Assembly: GCA_963678675.1 (NCBI GenBank)
Contig: OY783200.1
Span: 3,422,501 to 3,486,500 of the forward strand
Source: Xiphydria camelus
Taxonomy: Eukaryota > Arthropoda > Insecta > Hymenoptera > Xiphydriidae
Length of the DNA: 64,000 nucleotides
Direction: 5' to 3'
The position numbers and the translations under genes were made by a program. The notes below the pieces were generated by a model. That model was given only the letters and a program-made list of their open reading frames with translations, was not told the origin of the DNA and did no database searches. Of the stretch, positions 22,148 through 34,470 are shown one piece after another (positions within the stretch are counted from its first letter, which is position 1; every line of letters starts with the position of its first letter).

Positions 22148-23852
22148 CGATGGATTTGGCATGGAATCACCCTTTTCTAAATTCTGTTCAAACGTAATAT
22201 CACCCTTGATCATTTGGAAACCGTGCGAAAAAATGAAATAATAGTTTTAAAAAATTCAAAGGATCCTAAATCGAACGATCCTTGAGAGAAATAAGCCTCT
22301 GTGAGATTTGTTCAACGTGATTCGTTCGATTCTCTCGCTGATATTGAACATCGCGGCCAGACCCGCGACAAGTGGGGGTAGTTTCTTGCTATAGCGGGAC
22401 GAAAAGGAAGCAGCGCATAAAGTCGATCGTCCGGGCGAGCCCATTTAATTGATATTGCCGGGGCCCGGGATTTTTAATCCGTAATAAATTTCGATCATGC
22501 GCCAAGATTTATGAAGTTAACTTGCCGGGCAATCGTCGTCCGTCTTTTTAGCCCCCTCCTAAGTAGCGATCCGACGATGGATGCGCCCCGCACCGCTTTC
22601 CCCGGTCCGCGCCGCGGACGTACGAGAGACTCGGTCCTTCCATGACTGCTCCAAAAGCGTTTCTGCTACCGTATACGTACGACTAATCACGAAACATATA
22701 TTTTAAGGGCAGCGCGGAGCGAGGAAGAACTTTGATATGAATTTAGTCTGCACTTTGATGTATGACTTCGCTGTAAAAAAATTATTAGTCGCCAGAAGAG
22801 CTTTGATGATCTGCTGTGTGTGTTGAGAATAAAGTTTCTTAACTTCGTCCATTATATATCTTCGGAGTTCATTCCAAGAGCCATGCATTTATCAAGGAAT
22901 TTTCAAAAATACTTTGAGATACCTATTGGCGATTTCTATAGAAAAGTAATCTTCTATTACATAAAATCGTTGATATTGTATAATCCCTTCGAGATTACAG
23001 CAATAAATCTATGATTTTTAGAGTCACGATAAAAAAAAAATTGATCAGATAGAGTGGTCGAGAGTTCGTTTTAAAGAATTTCAATTTTTGAAAAAAATTC
23101 CAAAGGGTCTCTAGATCTTGCCACAAATCGATCGCTCGATAATCCTGTTTTATGTATTTTTCATGCAGATTACGAAAATAATGAATTTATTTCCAATATC
23201 TCGTAGGAAATCTAAAATATTTTAGATTTTCTTGAATCGATCGCTCAACTGTCTTATCTTGTGATATACACCACAAGATATGATACGAGTATAGATATCT
23301 ATAGTTAAACGATCGATTCTATAGAAATTTCGATTTTTAGTAAAATTGTGATGAAATATTACGCCGATTCGACTACCGTAACGGAAGGAAACATCTTCCA
23401 TCTCCTCGGAGACCCGCCGCAATTCACCTCGTTAACGCCGCGCTGCGCTGCCGCATGAGAGACTCACCTGGATCGCACTTATAGTCAGCTCCTAGCCGCA
23501 ACTTTTTGCGTCTCCTCCTCCGAGAGTTCCTCGGGGATCGGTCAATTACGCCGAATCTCCCGAGACCTCTGGAAGATCGCGAGGCCTCTCTCTCTCTCCG
23601 CCGTTGTCAGTGGAATCGAATCGAAAGACTCGCGTTCTCCTCCACCTCGAACCTCCCTCTCGCCACTCTCTCGACTCCCAGATGCACTGCGATAAATTGG
23701 ACCGATGAGTTTTGCCCGGCGTGAGAAATTTGAACGATTCGCGATCCGGTTCTCGCAGGAGAAACCTGATGCCGATTACAATAAATAAATAAGATTGGCT
23801 TGTAACATTATTGTAAAAATTTGATTTACGTGAGTCTTGTGATTTTTAAAGA
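22148..23852. other. No gene recognised
   Basis: Mixed AT-rich and moderate GC sequence with no repeat partner in the window apart from a short hairpin (CTTGTGATATACACCACAAG) near 23258. Confidence 0.4.
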
Positions 23853-24503
23853 ACATTACAGTAAAAGTTACATTAAATGACATCGTTTTTTTTTTGTCAA
23901 AATGACATCAAAATAATGAGGCTTTATTATTATTTTGTAACTTCTAAGAGACGTTTGATGTTATTTTGATAAAAATGACGTCATTCAGTGAATGACATCA
24001 AACGTCTTTCAGAAATGAAAAAATAATGAGATTTTATTATTATTTTTTGTCATTTCTGAAAGACGTTTGATGTCATTTTGGCCAAACAAAATTACGTCAT
24101 TCAGTGAATGTCATCAGATGTCTTTCAGAAATGATAAAATAATGAGATTTTATTATCATTTTTTTTGTCATTTCTGAAAGACGTTTGATGTCATTTTGGC
24201 CAAACAAAATTACGTCATTCAGTGAATGACGTCAGATGTCTTTCAGAAATGATAAAATAATGAGGTTTTATTACAATTTCGTCATTTCTGAAAAGGGATT
24301 TGATGTTATTTTTACCAAAAAATGACGTCATTTAGTGACATTATGTTGACAAAATAACATCAAACGTCTTTCAGAAATGACAAAATAATGAGGTTTTATT
24401 ATTATTTCGTTATTTCCGAAAGACGTTTGATGTCATTTTGGCAAAAAAAATAACGTCATTTAGTCAGCGACTTTATTATAACCAAAGTGTGTGTGTCGCT
24501 TGG
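23853..24503. mobile_element. CCCAAGCAACA element, expanded hairpin array (~117 bp units)
   Basis: Units of about 117 bp, starting at 23991, 24107 and 24225 with further diverged ones, contain the hairpin ACGTCTTTCAGAAATGA ... TCATTTCTGAAAGACGT and the strings GATGTCATTTTGGC and TACGTCATTCAGTGAATG. The right end (TTTAGTCAGCGACTTTATTATAACCAAAGTGTGTGTGTCGCTTGGG) matches the ends of the copies at 60226-60533 and 63421-63778. The left end is unclear. Confidence 0.8.
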
Positions 24504-26080
24504 GAATACGAATAATGAACCAATTAAATGAAATATTAACAAACAATGTAATAATTCACCCATTCCTTCTTTTTTCCACGCAACGCTATTCGCGTATGTA
24601 CCTGAGCCTAATTACCGCCGCAACCGCGGTGGAGGGCATGCCTGCAGGACGTCTCGTAAAAAGCGCACACAAACGCAGAAGCCTCCGAACGACCGGTGTG
24701 CATACAGTAGGACCACCACAAGTGCCGGCTCGCATGTGGGCACAACACGTACGCGTCGAGCATACACTGGGTGCAAAATGCGTCGCGGGGCCGCCGACAT
24801 TCAGGGGAATCGACGACCCGGGGGACCCCCGCGGTGCGCCGCAGAAGCCCGAGCCACGGAGTGTGACATTGGCGCATCTGGCGCCGTCGCGCGCGCGCGC
24901 ACGCACGGGGTGGACATTATTTCTTTGGCGTCAGCGCGAATAATGTATCGGCCATAAAATTTATCCGTCGACGTCGCGGTTCGCCGTCAAAGTGTATTTG
25001 TCAAGTAAGCGCATAATTCTTTATTCGGAGAGATTTACCGTCTGGGTTTCGTCATATGAAAGTTACCGCGTGACCCCGAAAATGAGAAAAAGAACACCCC
25101 ACGGAGACGGCTAATTAATAACGTAGTAATTAAACGAGGCCCGGTGTCTCGTCAGTGGGTCTCGCGACGAGTGATTCGATTAAAATCAATGTTCGCCCGG
25201 TTGTCGAGCAGGAGGTTCCAGGGGGCAAAAAGGAAGAGAGCCCCCTCGCCTCCCCCCCCCCCCTCCCTCAATTCGAGACACGCAGGGCAGAGAGCGTTCC
25301 AGCGAGCGTCGTCGCGAGCAGCAAGTGACTAAAATGCAATTACCCGCAATTAAACTGGGCTCCAAGTGGTCGAAAAAAGGGAGGGCTTCATCAATTTTTT
25401 TCTCTCACCACACGATGGAACCTCGGTCCGAGGCGCTGACAACCCAAACGGAAGCCACCTGCTGATTTAATTCCACCGTCAAGAGGTTCGAGCGCGCTTC
25501 GAGAGCCCCTCCCCCACACCCCCCCCCCTGGTCATTTTACTTCCTTTCTCCCTCGGCGCTGCGCACCGAGCTCTTCGTCATGTTTCGATCGACCTTTTTG
25601 CGGAGTCTTCGGTTCGATTGCGTTCTCAAGAAAATCCCCCCATTCATTACCATGACTATATGTATGCCACGTGTATAATATACTTATACGCACACTTATA
25701 AGGCACCCCTTTCGAGGCTAAGTCACCAAACCCTGAGGCTCGTCATATCTCGCGATCGGGTGGCTGTGGAAGAAAACATCCCGGACAAAAGTTGTCGAGG
25801 GGCCGAAACTGGACAACTTTTGTCAACAACATTTTCCTCTGGAATCAGCCAATCGCGCGATAAACCATAGGTGCCTGCTAAAATCGTTCTCCGCTGATAT
25901 GACACACAGTTCTCTGAGAAGGAAAATGAGCTTTCCAACAGGAAGTGGCTCCTGGGTCGCCGCGATATTCGAACGCGGTTCCCATATTCCAATTGAAGCG
26001 ACTGGCTATCAGACTTTCAATTAGCATAACTCATACGGGGAGCCATAACGAAGCGTACCGGGGCAAAAACCTTCTTAGTC
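24504..26080. other. CpG-rich sequence, no gene recognised; C-run at 25252-25263
   Basis: Several overlapping frames at 24491-24957 arise from CpG-rich, low-complexity sequence. No domain, splice boundary or repeat partner was found. Confidence 0.35.
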
Positions 26081-26095
26081 AAAGAGTCAGAGGCA

Positions 26096-26156
26096 TATAA
26101 AGGCCCCGGTGAATGCCGGGTTGCAGAACGGCGCGCTACGCGAAGTGTATATAAGG
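26096..26156 (+). promoter_or_regulatory. Two TATA-like boxes in tandem (weak)
   Basis: CATATAAAGG at 26095-26104 and GTATATAAGG at 26147-26156 lie 52 bases apart on the + strand. The first has a TGCAGA about 29 bases downstream, which fits an initiator only loosely; the second has none. No exon follows that I recognise. Confidence 0.2.
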
Positions 26157-27771
26157 AGACCGAGACGCGGAGCAAGAAGAAGAAGTAAATGAGACGGGAG
26201 AATGCGCCGGTTATGCCGTGCCTCACGTTAAATCACTACTGTTTTCGAGGTTGGGAGGCGCGAGGCGCATTCCCAAGTGCGACGTAAGGTCTTAATGTGC
26301 CACGGAGCGCAGGAAATGGCCACCTGCGGGTGCCCGATATTCGCGCGGTTAAGCCTACGCTCGAATCGGGGCAGTTTTTGGTCTTGGAACATCAGCGATC
26401 GATCTGAAAAGGTCTTCAACAGCTCCAACTACAATTACACATTGGGATAAAGATCTTCTTCCGCTCCCCGGTAATATCTTAATAGTGTTCCCATTAAAAA
26501 TATGAATTAAGAGCCACGATCAGAGAAAACCAAGACAGGATTAAATATTCCACGCCAAACCAGGTACCTCTAAGGAGTACCCCAGGTCTTCGGCTCCAAT
26601 CGTTCACCGTATTGTCCCACCGAGCACCCTTCCCCTTCTTCCTCTTCGTCTTCTTCATCCAGCACCCCTCAAACTCCTCATCTCTCCCGATATCCTCGCG
26701 CAGTAAAGTCCCCGTTTAAAGGCCATGGATCAAAGTCACTGCACCGAGCATTCCGTGACGATGATGGCGCTGCAGCGGCAACGAGACGACGTTCGGGCGA
26801 ATGGTTCGACGTGGCTGTGTGCGAAATAAAAAGCGTGTCTCCCCGTATAGCAGCGCCGACGATGAGGATAGCCAGGAATGACGGGGAGAACACCGAGCCT
26901 GCGGAAGGGGCCCAGGGGTTGGGCAAGGGCTATGCATGGGTAATGCAATAATCGAGTAAGTGCAGAGTGAGTCGTCTCGTCTCGGTCGCGGGTTCGACTA
27001 TAAAACCGAACTCACCCGAGGTAATTACCGCAGAAGTAACTGGTTACTGGTTACCGGTTGGAACGGCTGGTTGGTCGGTACGTCGGGTTGCTTCATCGGT
27101 GATTGGTTGGCACCTAACTCCCGTGGACCGGAGTGTAAATCGAGTGGCCATTACGCGGGACCCGGAGAAAAATGTAATGAGATACTGCGCGCGTTGCTCG
27201 TGCCGCGCGCGAATGACCGCTGCGGCGTGTACGGTTTCTTTTAACGAGGGTCTTACCCCGAGTCGAATTCTCCGTGTGGACGTCACCGAAATACATGTTG
27301 TCCTCGGAGACTTTGTAGCGACATCTGTCTCTTTTTTTTGTTCCCCTCGTGTGACGAAAGCATTTTCCTTTAATTAAAATTTGGCAAAATGTTAACATGT
27401 GTGTCGTATTAACCCGCCGAGCCATTTTCCTGCATCGGCCGTGATCAGCTGTTCACGTTCGGCCATCTTTCTTATTTAGCATGTACGCCGAGAATGGCGA
27501 TACCTTTGGCGCTTAAATTAAATCGCATGCTCTCACAGAGTCTGGATGTAGTAAATTCCTTAAATCGGATTGTTTGAATTATTAATCCGAGCATGTAAAT
27601 GACTTTTCTATTTGACGATTCTTTTAAAACGTCAACTTCAAGCACCCTTTTTCTAAAGATTATCCATTCCCAGTTTTAAGATGTACAAAATAACGGTTTA
27701 AAATTCTTTTTGATAATCAAAGTCGAGCCAGAAGTGTCCTATGAATGAGAGATACAATCAGATTGATATAT
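26157..27771. other. No gene recognised
   Basis: Moderate GC with chance frames on both strands (26678-27425). No motif, repeat partner or exon could be supported. Confidence 0.35.
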
Positions 27772-27786
27772 GGGGGGGGGGGGGGG
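27772..27786 (+). repeat. Homopolymer run of 15 G
   Basis: An uninterrupted G15 on the + strand directly before a palindromic element. It could form a G-quadruplex and its true length is assembly-sensitive. Confidence 0.9.
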
Positions 27787-27806
27787 TTCAGGTGCGAAGT
27801 GGATCA

Positions 27807-28000
27807 AGTCCTGAAAACGAGTTACGAGGAAAATAAAGGTTAAACATTTTTCATGTTTATTAATTCAAACAAAAACATCTGTATAATATAAAGCTTTGTG
27901 AAGTATTTAGTATACTTATCTTGCCCAAATGTTTTTGTTTGAATTAATAAACAAGAAAAATGTATAACATTTATTTTCCTCGTAATTCGTTTTCAGGACT
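27807..28000. mobile_element. Palindromic MITE, 194 bp
   Basis: AGTCCTGAAAACGAGTTACG followed by GGAAAATAAA and TTATTAATTCAAACAAAAACAT is mirrored by ATGTTTTTGTTTGAATTAAT ... CGTAATTCGTTTTCAGGACT. The arms are about 70 bp with few mismatches, and the centre is an AT-rich spacer. No coding potential. Confidence 0.85.
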
Positions 28001-28599
28001 TTTATATTATATATAAACTGATGTAGTTTGCCGTGATAAATCTTCCAGTTAGTTTTTAGTGGCAAAGTAACGGAGGAATTAATTATCACTCGTGTTTTCT
28101 CTTAAATTAATCTGCTTCGTTTTAAAATCCCTTGATGATACAGTCCGGTGGCGCTAGAGAGGACCAGGCGTGTGGAAGATTTAATGTACATTTTTTGTCG
28201 GACATAGAAGCGTGCTCGGAGCATTGTCTCTAATTAATGGCGCGACCCTTTCTCACCGAAGCTCGTGCGTGGTTCCATCTGTGAAAATTAATTGTTCCGA
28301 CCGACAGGTATCAACCCTTTCATCCGGAATGGTGCAACAGGTGCTGGGAGTCGTATAAAAAATGTGAGAGGAGTTCTGCTATCAATTGAAATTAGGGGGT
28401 GCCGCGCCTAGCAGCGAAGCTCGGACTTTTCTTGGGCCCAAAATTTGGGAGAAAGTAATGAAACTATGATTTGGGGTTCATCTCTCTTCGGCATCTTCTC
28501 CATCTTCTCCTTTAATGTTCTTATGGGAATTACAACTTTTATTTCGACCAAAATTTCAGCTTCATGCAGTATCCATCTCTTCAGCTTTATCTTCAACAA
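28001..28599. other. No feature recognised
   Basis: Mixed AT-rich sequence with one CGGTGGCGCTAG string near 28147 that only partly matches a CTCF-like core. Confidence 0.4.
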
Positions 28600-28975
28600 C
28601 CAATACTCCTGCCAAAGTCAACTTCGAAATAAAAAAACTTCAATTTAGAAAGTCCCATGTATTGTTTAAAACCTTATTTTAAAAACACGATAAATATCCA
28701 CTCGCATACCTATCATGCTTATCTTTCCTCATCTCTTCGCCGTCTCCAATCATCCCTCAAAATCGTATAACGATCATCGTAAAATCAAAATCGGCCGGGA
28801 CAAATAGAAACTAATGCTCCTGCCAAAGTGAACTTCGAGACAAAAGAACTTTAATTTAGAAAGTTCAACATATTTTTAAGGAACCTTATTTCAAAAACAC
28901 AATAAATATCCCCTCGTATAGGCTTATCTTTCATCTTTTCGCCGTCTCCAATCATCCCTCTCAAAATCGTAAAAC
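28600..28975. repeat. Duplication, period 211 bp, two copies
   Basis: CTCCTGCCAAAGT(C/G)AACTTCGA at 28607 recurs at 28818. Both copies continue through AACTT(C/T)AATTTAGAAAGT, AACCTTATTT and CGCCGTCTCCAATCATCCCT. Substitutions are scattered. Confidence 0.85.
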
Positions 28976-30960
28976 CCCTAAACAGATCATTTCCAGGAAC
29001 CAGAAATCTTCTCGCGTGCGAGTAAGCGTCAATGGGCGCGCCATCTGTGATTTACGACGATACCTCTCAATTTTCGAGGTAGACGCACGTCGATTTCTCG
29101 CCCCTCGAGCGTCAGGTAGAGGTACGGGAATGGAATTGCAAATCAGAAATAAAAACTTCAACTTTATCCACGCACCCTAGTGGTAGGGGCGCCCTGATTT
29201 TCATGGCATGAGTAAGGGATGGCGATGGGCGTGCACACCCTGCGCAGCCCGATGAAGACGTGGGTATCTCCGGGAAGTTATCTCTCGCTCGGCCCGCAGT
29301 GTGCAGGCTGAAATTCATTAAGCATCGGATAATTAAAATACATTGCCCACGAATTTATGACGGGTGAAGGATCGGGGTGGGGCCATAGGTGGAGGAGCGT
29401 TTAGCATCTGCCTGTAATATTAACGGTTGCGGGGAATACGCGAAATAAAAAGGAGCCGAGAAATGTATAGCGCGGCGCGAGATACCGATTCGTGATTTAT
29501 CATTTTATCGCCGGTCTGCACAGCGCGATGTAATTAACACGTAAGACTAATGGCGCAGGGGTTCTCAATTACGCGGTAAGAGTGGATTCTAATATCTTTT
29601 AAACGTTTTCAAAAAAATTGCATTTTAATGAATTTGTTTTCACAAGTCTCCATTAAAAACAATGATTAATATTATTATATATTTTACAGAGATTTTTTTC
29701 AACAATTTGATCCGATGGAGTTTCGATATTTCATTTTTTTAGCGAACGTAAAATTCAAATTGTGTATTGAGAGACTTTAAATTCGTTGGTAGCAGATTGA
29801 AAATAAATTACTGCTAAATATTAATATTTTAATCCGTAGGAACACTTTCTAGTCAGTCTCTCTTAGGCCCCGAGCGATTTCCTAATTTTCAATCAACATT
29901 TTTCTCGAAAATTAGAGTTTTCTCGGTCGGGGCCCGCAGGCGAGGATCATTAGGTTGATGCGCAACCTTTGGCGACAGGACTAATCGAAATTAGATTACC
30001 CCTCGTCGCACCAAAGGACCTCGGACGATCCCTCATCACATCCAAGCAGCAAAACTTCCCCTGCAACTCCGAATAACGAGAAATGCGGCAAAATTCTCGA
30101 ACTCTAAAAATAAGCGAGAATTAGGAATATCGGATATTCGGATTCCCAGACCAATCCGCGTCCAATTTAAATGACCTCTCCCCACAGCCACGTTATTATT
30201 ACCAGCACGCTTCGGCCGGCAATTTTGACACCCAGAGGTGCAACAATTTCGCGCGATGAACGCGTCCGTTGTAATTGGACGAATACGAACGGCCGCGGTG
30301 TGCCGGTGATGGGGCACCCTCGCCTAGCTGCAGGGAGCGAGTAGAAGGGAATTACAACGGGCGCGCGCAAGCGGCGCGCCGGGGCCTAAGCAAGATCTCG
30401 CTTTTTACTTCTGCTTTGGCACCTACGGTAATTGCGGTTTCGCGGGGCCGACTTATTTTTACGATTCGACTCTGCCCCGCGTACCGCGGGGCACGGGAGT
30501 GGCGAGAGAAAAAGAAAAGGCGGAGGGGAGACTTTTAACGACGGTTCCTCCCGGAACTCGGAGTATCGATGCGTTTGTGCCGCTCGCAGAAAATGTTCAA
30601 ATATTTGTATAACGAAAAATACCGGCCTCTCTCGCTCGCCTAGAGCTCCTCTCCCTCCGCGTCGCGGCGCTCTCGCGTTCATTGGCACCTGCCGTAATAG
30701 AGCAATTTCGCAATTATCCCGAAATTAGAGGAGCCACGCGGCGGCGAGTCCGAGGGATATGTCTTTCGGGTAGAACGAGAGGCGAGCGGAGCACCGCGCT
30801 GTACTTATTTTTATTTGTCGAAGGATTATCCGTAAGCATCCCCTCTTTATTCGGAGCTGAGTAAATAACGCGGAGGCGCGTGGGGGAGGGCCCTGCGCGG
30901 TCCGCTGGCTATACGGGGAGTCAGTCCTCTCGGAAGTTTGTCGTGTCTCCAAATAAAACG
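28976..30960. other. No gene recognised; CpG-rich near 30.2-30.9 kb
   Basis: GCGCCATCT at 29038-29046 is an exact CTCF-like core. The stretch 29580-29860 is AT-rich and 30160-30900 is CpG-rich with chance frames on both strands. Confidence 0.35.
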
Positions 30961-30967
30961 CATCTGC

Positions 30968-31049
30968 ACTGAGGGCAAAAATCGGTTGAATCGAATTATT
31001 TGGTTTGAATTGTTTCGAGCAATTGAATATCTTCTTAATTTCGATGATT
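30968..31049. mobile_element. Fragment of a CACTGAG-type element hosting a CGGTCTTA insertion
   Basis: CACTGAGGGCAAAAATCGGTT, GAATTATTTGGTTTGAATTG and the following T-rich stretch match 59296-59370, where the same fragment is also followed directly by a CGGTCTTA-type end. Confidence 0.6.
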
Positions 31050-31391
31050 CGGTCTTAACATAAAAAAAATATTCCACTTTTAAATCAAATTTGTAATCCG
31101 TGTACATATTCGATGATAAACGAAAAAGAAACGGTATGGAAGAGTAATTATTCGCAGAGTTATAAGTGCTTTTCTCTCTGCAAGATTGTGATGGAATTGG
31201 GAAACCAGAGAGATGCACTTATGTGCTGAGCAATGCAAGAGATACAGTTTTGCTAGATAATGACGTAACTGCATTTTTTAATATCGCTTTCCACCTTAAA
31301 TAAAGCGGAAAATGAAAGATGGAAAAATACAGGGTAAATAATTTTAACCTAATTTTTCGAATCTGCGAAAAAAAAATCAGTGCTAAGACCG
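31050..31391 (+). mobile_element. CGGTCTTA TIR element, copy C (342 bp)
   Basis: Starts CGGTCTTAACAT and ends GTGCTAAGACCG. The centre has TTATAAGTGCTTTTCTCTC, AAGATTGTGATGG and GAGAGATGCACTTATGTG. It is the copy with the best-matching ends. The central TGACGTCA is altered here (TGATGGAA). Confidence 0.8.
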
Positions 31392-31529
31392 AATTGTTTT
31401 CAATTTAATACCCGTTCATCTAAGTATAACTGATATATGTTTAGTCACAATAAGTAGATATTTAGTTTTCACAAAGTTTCATATTTAGTCAGCCATGTAA
31501 ATACCTATCATTATTATTTATGTGCAGCT

Positions 31530-31810
31530 GGGCCAAGTTTTCTCAGTGTGATATACTGGTAGAAGAGAATTCTATTAAATTTAATATAGGTTTTGTCCAA
31601 TATGTGATTATGAAAATTAACATACCCCGTTATGAAATTTGCTTTATAAATTCGGAGTAAACTAATTTTCATAATCACATGCCTATTGATTAAAAGCTTT
31701 ATATACAATGATATTAAATTCAATAGAAATTTCACGAGGATCATAATCAGATATTGGAAAAAACTTTATACGAAAACATATTAAAAATTCATATTGTTTT
31801 ACAGTGTGAT
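31530..31810. mobile_element. Palindromic AT-rich element
   Basis: GTGATTATGAAAATTA at about 31603 and TAATTTTCATAATCAC at about 31664 are exact inverses. TTTTCTCAGTGTGATAT on the left and GTTTTACAGTGTGATCC on the right may mark eroded outer ends. Confidence 0.5.
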
Positions 31811-32339
31811 CCGGAGTCGATAAAGGATTCTCGAGGGAGGAAGAAGGAGAAAAAAATACACAACAACTGCCACATTTAATCACGTTTCTCCTTCTCCTTT
31901 TCCTAAAACTAATTTTATAGTACCTTCCTAAAAAGTTAAATCGTTTCATTTTTTTTTTCAAGAACATAGATCGACGACTAACATCCCTTTCCACGAGTTC
32001 GTCCCAATAATGGTGTCAATTTTCACAGAACGACCAAGCGAACTCGACGTGCTGGTGAAGTATAACGAGTACTAATTACGAGGTGAGAGTTTATCGTCAG
32101 CTGTCGTGTCCGCGTGACATTTATCTCCGAGCGATTAGCCGTCAGCACTTGGAAGCGCTGCGGAACTCGGAAGGACTCGTACGAATAATTGTAATACGCA
32201 CGTACTGTAACAAGAACTCGAGTTGTTGCGAGCTGAAAGACGGCAGCTGGTACTCAGTAAATAACGGGGAAGTATTAAAACCGGCGGGCATTCATTATTA
32301 CCGATGAACCCTTCCTTCCGAGAATTCGGAGTTTGCATC
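31811..32339. other. No feature recognised
   Basis: Mixed composition; short frames without motif. Confidence 0.4.
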
Positions 32340-32678
32340 AAAAAAATATTATAAATGTTTTATTCAATGTATACCTAATCTGTGTATGCATATTCAATAT
32401 CACGCGAAAAAGAAAATGTCTGAAGAAAGAATTATTCGCTGAGTTATAAGAATGTTTGTCTCTACTGTGTTATGACGTCATCGAAAAGACGTGAGAGACA
32501 CACTTATGTCAAGCAACGAGTGAAAGAAAGACAGATTTACAACACTATGACGTATACCGCATTTTTAAACATCGTTTTCCAGGCTAAATAAAACCGATAA
32601 TGAATAATGAAAAATGTGGGATAATTAATTGCATCTAACTTTTTTCAGTCTACAATAAAAAAAAAGAATGAGAGAACC
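32340..32678 (+). mobile_element. CGGTCTTA TIR element, copy D (ends eroded)
   Basis: Shares CCGTGTATGCATATTCA-like sequence, GAGTTATAAGAATGTTTGTC, TATGACGTCATCG, GAGAGACACACTTATGTC and GGCTAAATAAAACCG with the other copies. The terminal CGGTCTTA is no longer recognisable on the left, and the right end reads GAGAACC. Confidence 0.7.
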
Positions 32679-33790
32679 AAATTATACAAGTTTAAAGGTT
32701 CCTCCCCTATTTTCCATTTCTAATTCCAACGCTGATTCAACGAACTCAATAATCGTACAATCGGAAGCGAGGCTTCAGGATGAAATAATTTGAGATTCCA
32801 ACAATTCGCAAAAAGCTGTAACCTTGCCGTCACTCGCGAGCTGCGTACAAAAATAGAAAACCGCCGATAGATCAATAATTCGAGCTCGCGACAATGCTTT
32901 TCGTTTAACGTCGATTTATCAGAGGAGTGGCTACGCGCCCCGGTGGATCCCGGAATGCGCGAGCCTCCCCTTTCGGGGGTAGTTTAGTTTGCGGCGGGCG
33001 CTGCCCCGTTTCTTCCGAGTGTGAGTGGGCCAAGCGCGCGCGTGTGGGTAGCACCCTGCGCCAGCCAGGGTTACGTAAACCACCGACTTCGACCTCGGAC
33101 GCGACCGAGCAGGATTACGCATGTCCCCGCAGCTGCGCATCCTTCCTGGGCGTTCCAAAGCCCGGCCAATCGGGGAATCCATTCTAATGTCATCCACCGT
33201 GGCATCGGCCAATGAACGAGCGGGCCTCTATCTGCGCGGGAGTCATCGGCCAGTCGCGGACGGGGTTGCGATGTTATCATCGTCCGTCGCGGACTCGTCA
33301 TCGATCCCGGACTGGGGGCTGACGCTATTCGTCGGCCGCGAGACGGGGACGCGAGTTTCCGGTTTCGTCTGCGCGAGCACCTGGGATCTCAGCCGGAAAC
33401 TTGAGCGAAAAGAAGTGGAAGGAATTTTCGATTTTTTGTCATCTTTTCTCATATTCTTCTCATTGAATAACTCAGAACGATTCTCTGACTTGCAAGAATT
33501 CTCAGTATTGATAAATTTTCAGTAGGTAGAGATCGTTATTGCAAAAGAAGAAGAATTGCGGAATGTCATTTCTAATCGATAACCTTGGAATTTCTCGCGA
33601 AGAGAAAGAAGAAGAAGAAGATGCGTTTATTGAGTAGGCTCTAAGACAGGTGTCTCCTAAGAGCACAAAGAGAAAGGCGAAAATAACGGAAAATAATGAT
33701 AATATGATGAACAGTACAAACAAGAAAAGGTGAAAATGAGTAATAGTAAGTAAAAGAAAATAGTAAAAGTAAAAATAAGGAGCAGTAAGC
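32679..33790. other. CpG-rich near 32.9-33.4 kb, no gene recognised
   Basis: Two CCAAT strings (33166 and 33209) lie in CpG-rich DNA, which could suit a promoter, but no TATA, initiator or exon is clear. The (GAA)n-like tract near 33600-33622 gives low-complexity frames. Confidence 0.35.
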
Positions 33791-34470
33791 AGTAGAGGAA
33801 AGTCACCAAAGTCGGGCCCCGGTCTTTAAGCGGGCCCCTCTCTTTATTTTCATATGTAGATCTCTATACCCACAAAGTCACCTGCTTGTGATAGTTTTGG
33901 ATACACCCCGACATATGTCTCCACCATCGGTTTTAATCTTTCATGGTTAACAATTGACAGTTCAAACAATTTCTTGCCGTTGTGGGAAACTTTTTCGTGC
34001 GTTCGTATTTGTTTTATTGTTGGCGTAGTTTGACCGGTAAGTAATTCAAAATATTTGTATTTTTGAAGCGCATGAAATGATTGATCAGTTTATGGTGTTG
34101 AAGGTGTGGTTGGTTGCTCGAAAAAATAACTGTAACCACAAAATAAACAAAAACGATTGTGCGTAATTCGGGCCCCTTATTTTTTCTGTTCCTTATGTGG
34201 GCTCCTTGTTTTTTATGCTCAATTCCTCTAAATTATCATTGTTCCGTCGCATCGAGCGACGGAATTCGGAAGGTTGATTCATAGCATCACTCATAATTAA
34301 CTCGCTGACTATAATTAATCGCGTCATCGGCGAAGCGACATATTTCGGTGAACATAGGTCGTTAATACCTCGGTTCCGCACCTTTCCGGGAAAGAAGGAA
34401 AGGTCGATAAATAAAAAAAAACATTAAAAAACAATTTTTAATTTCCGCTCACTTTCTGATCTTTTCCGAG

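Noticed and set aside
26985..27010. GGGTTCGACTA resembling a tRNA B box
   Set aside because: No A box, acceptor stem or T-arm pairing at the required spacing. The same holds for GGTTCGACTC near 39518 and 48169.
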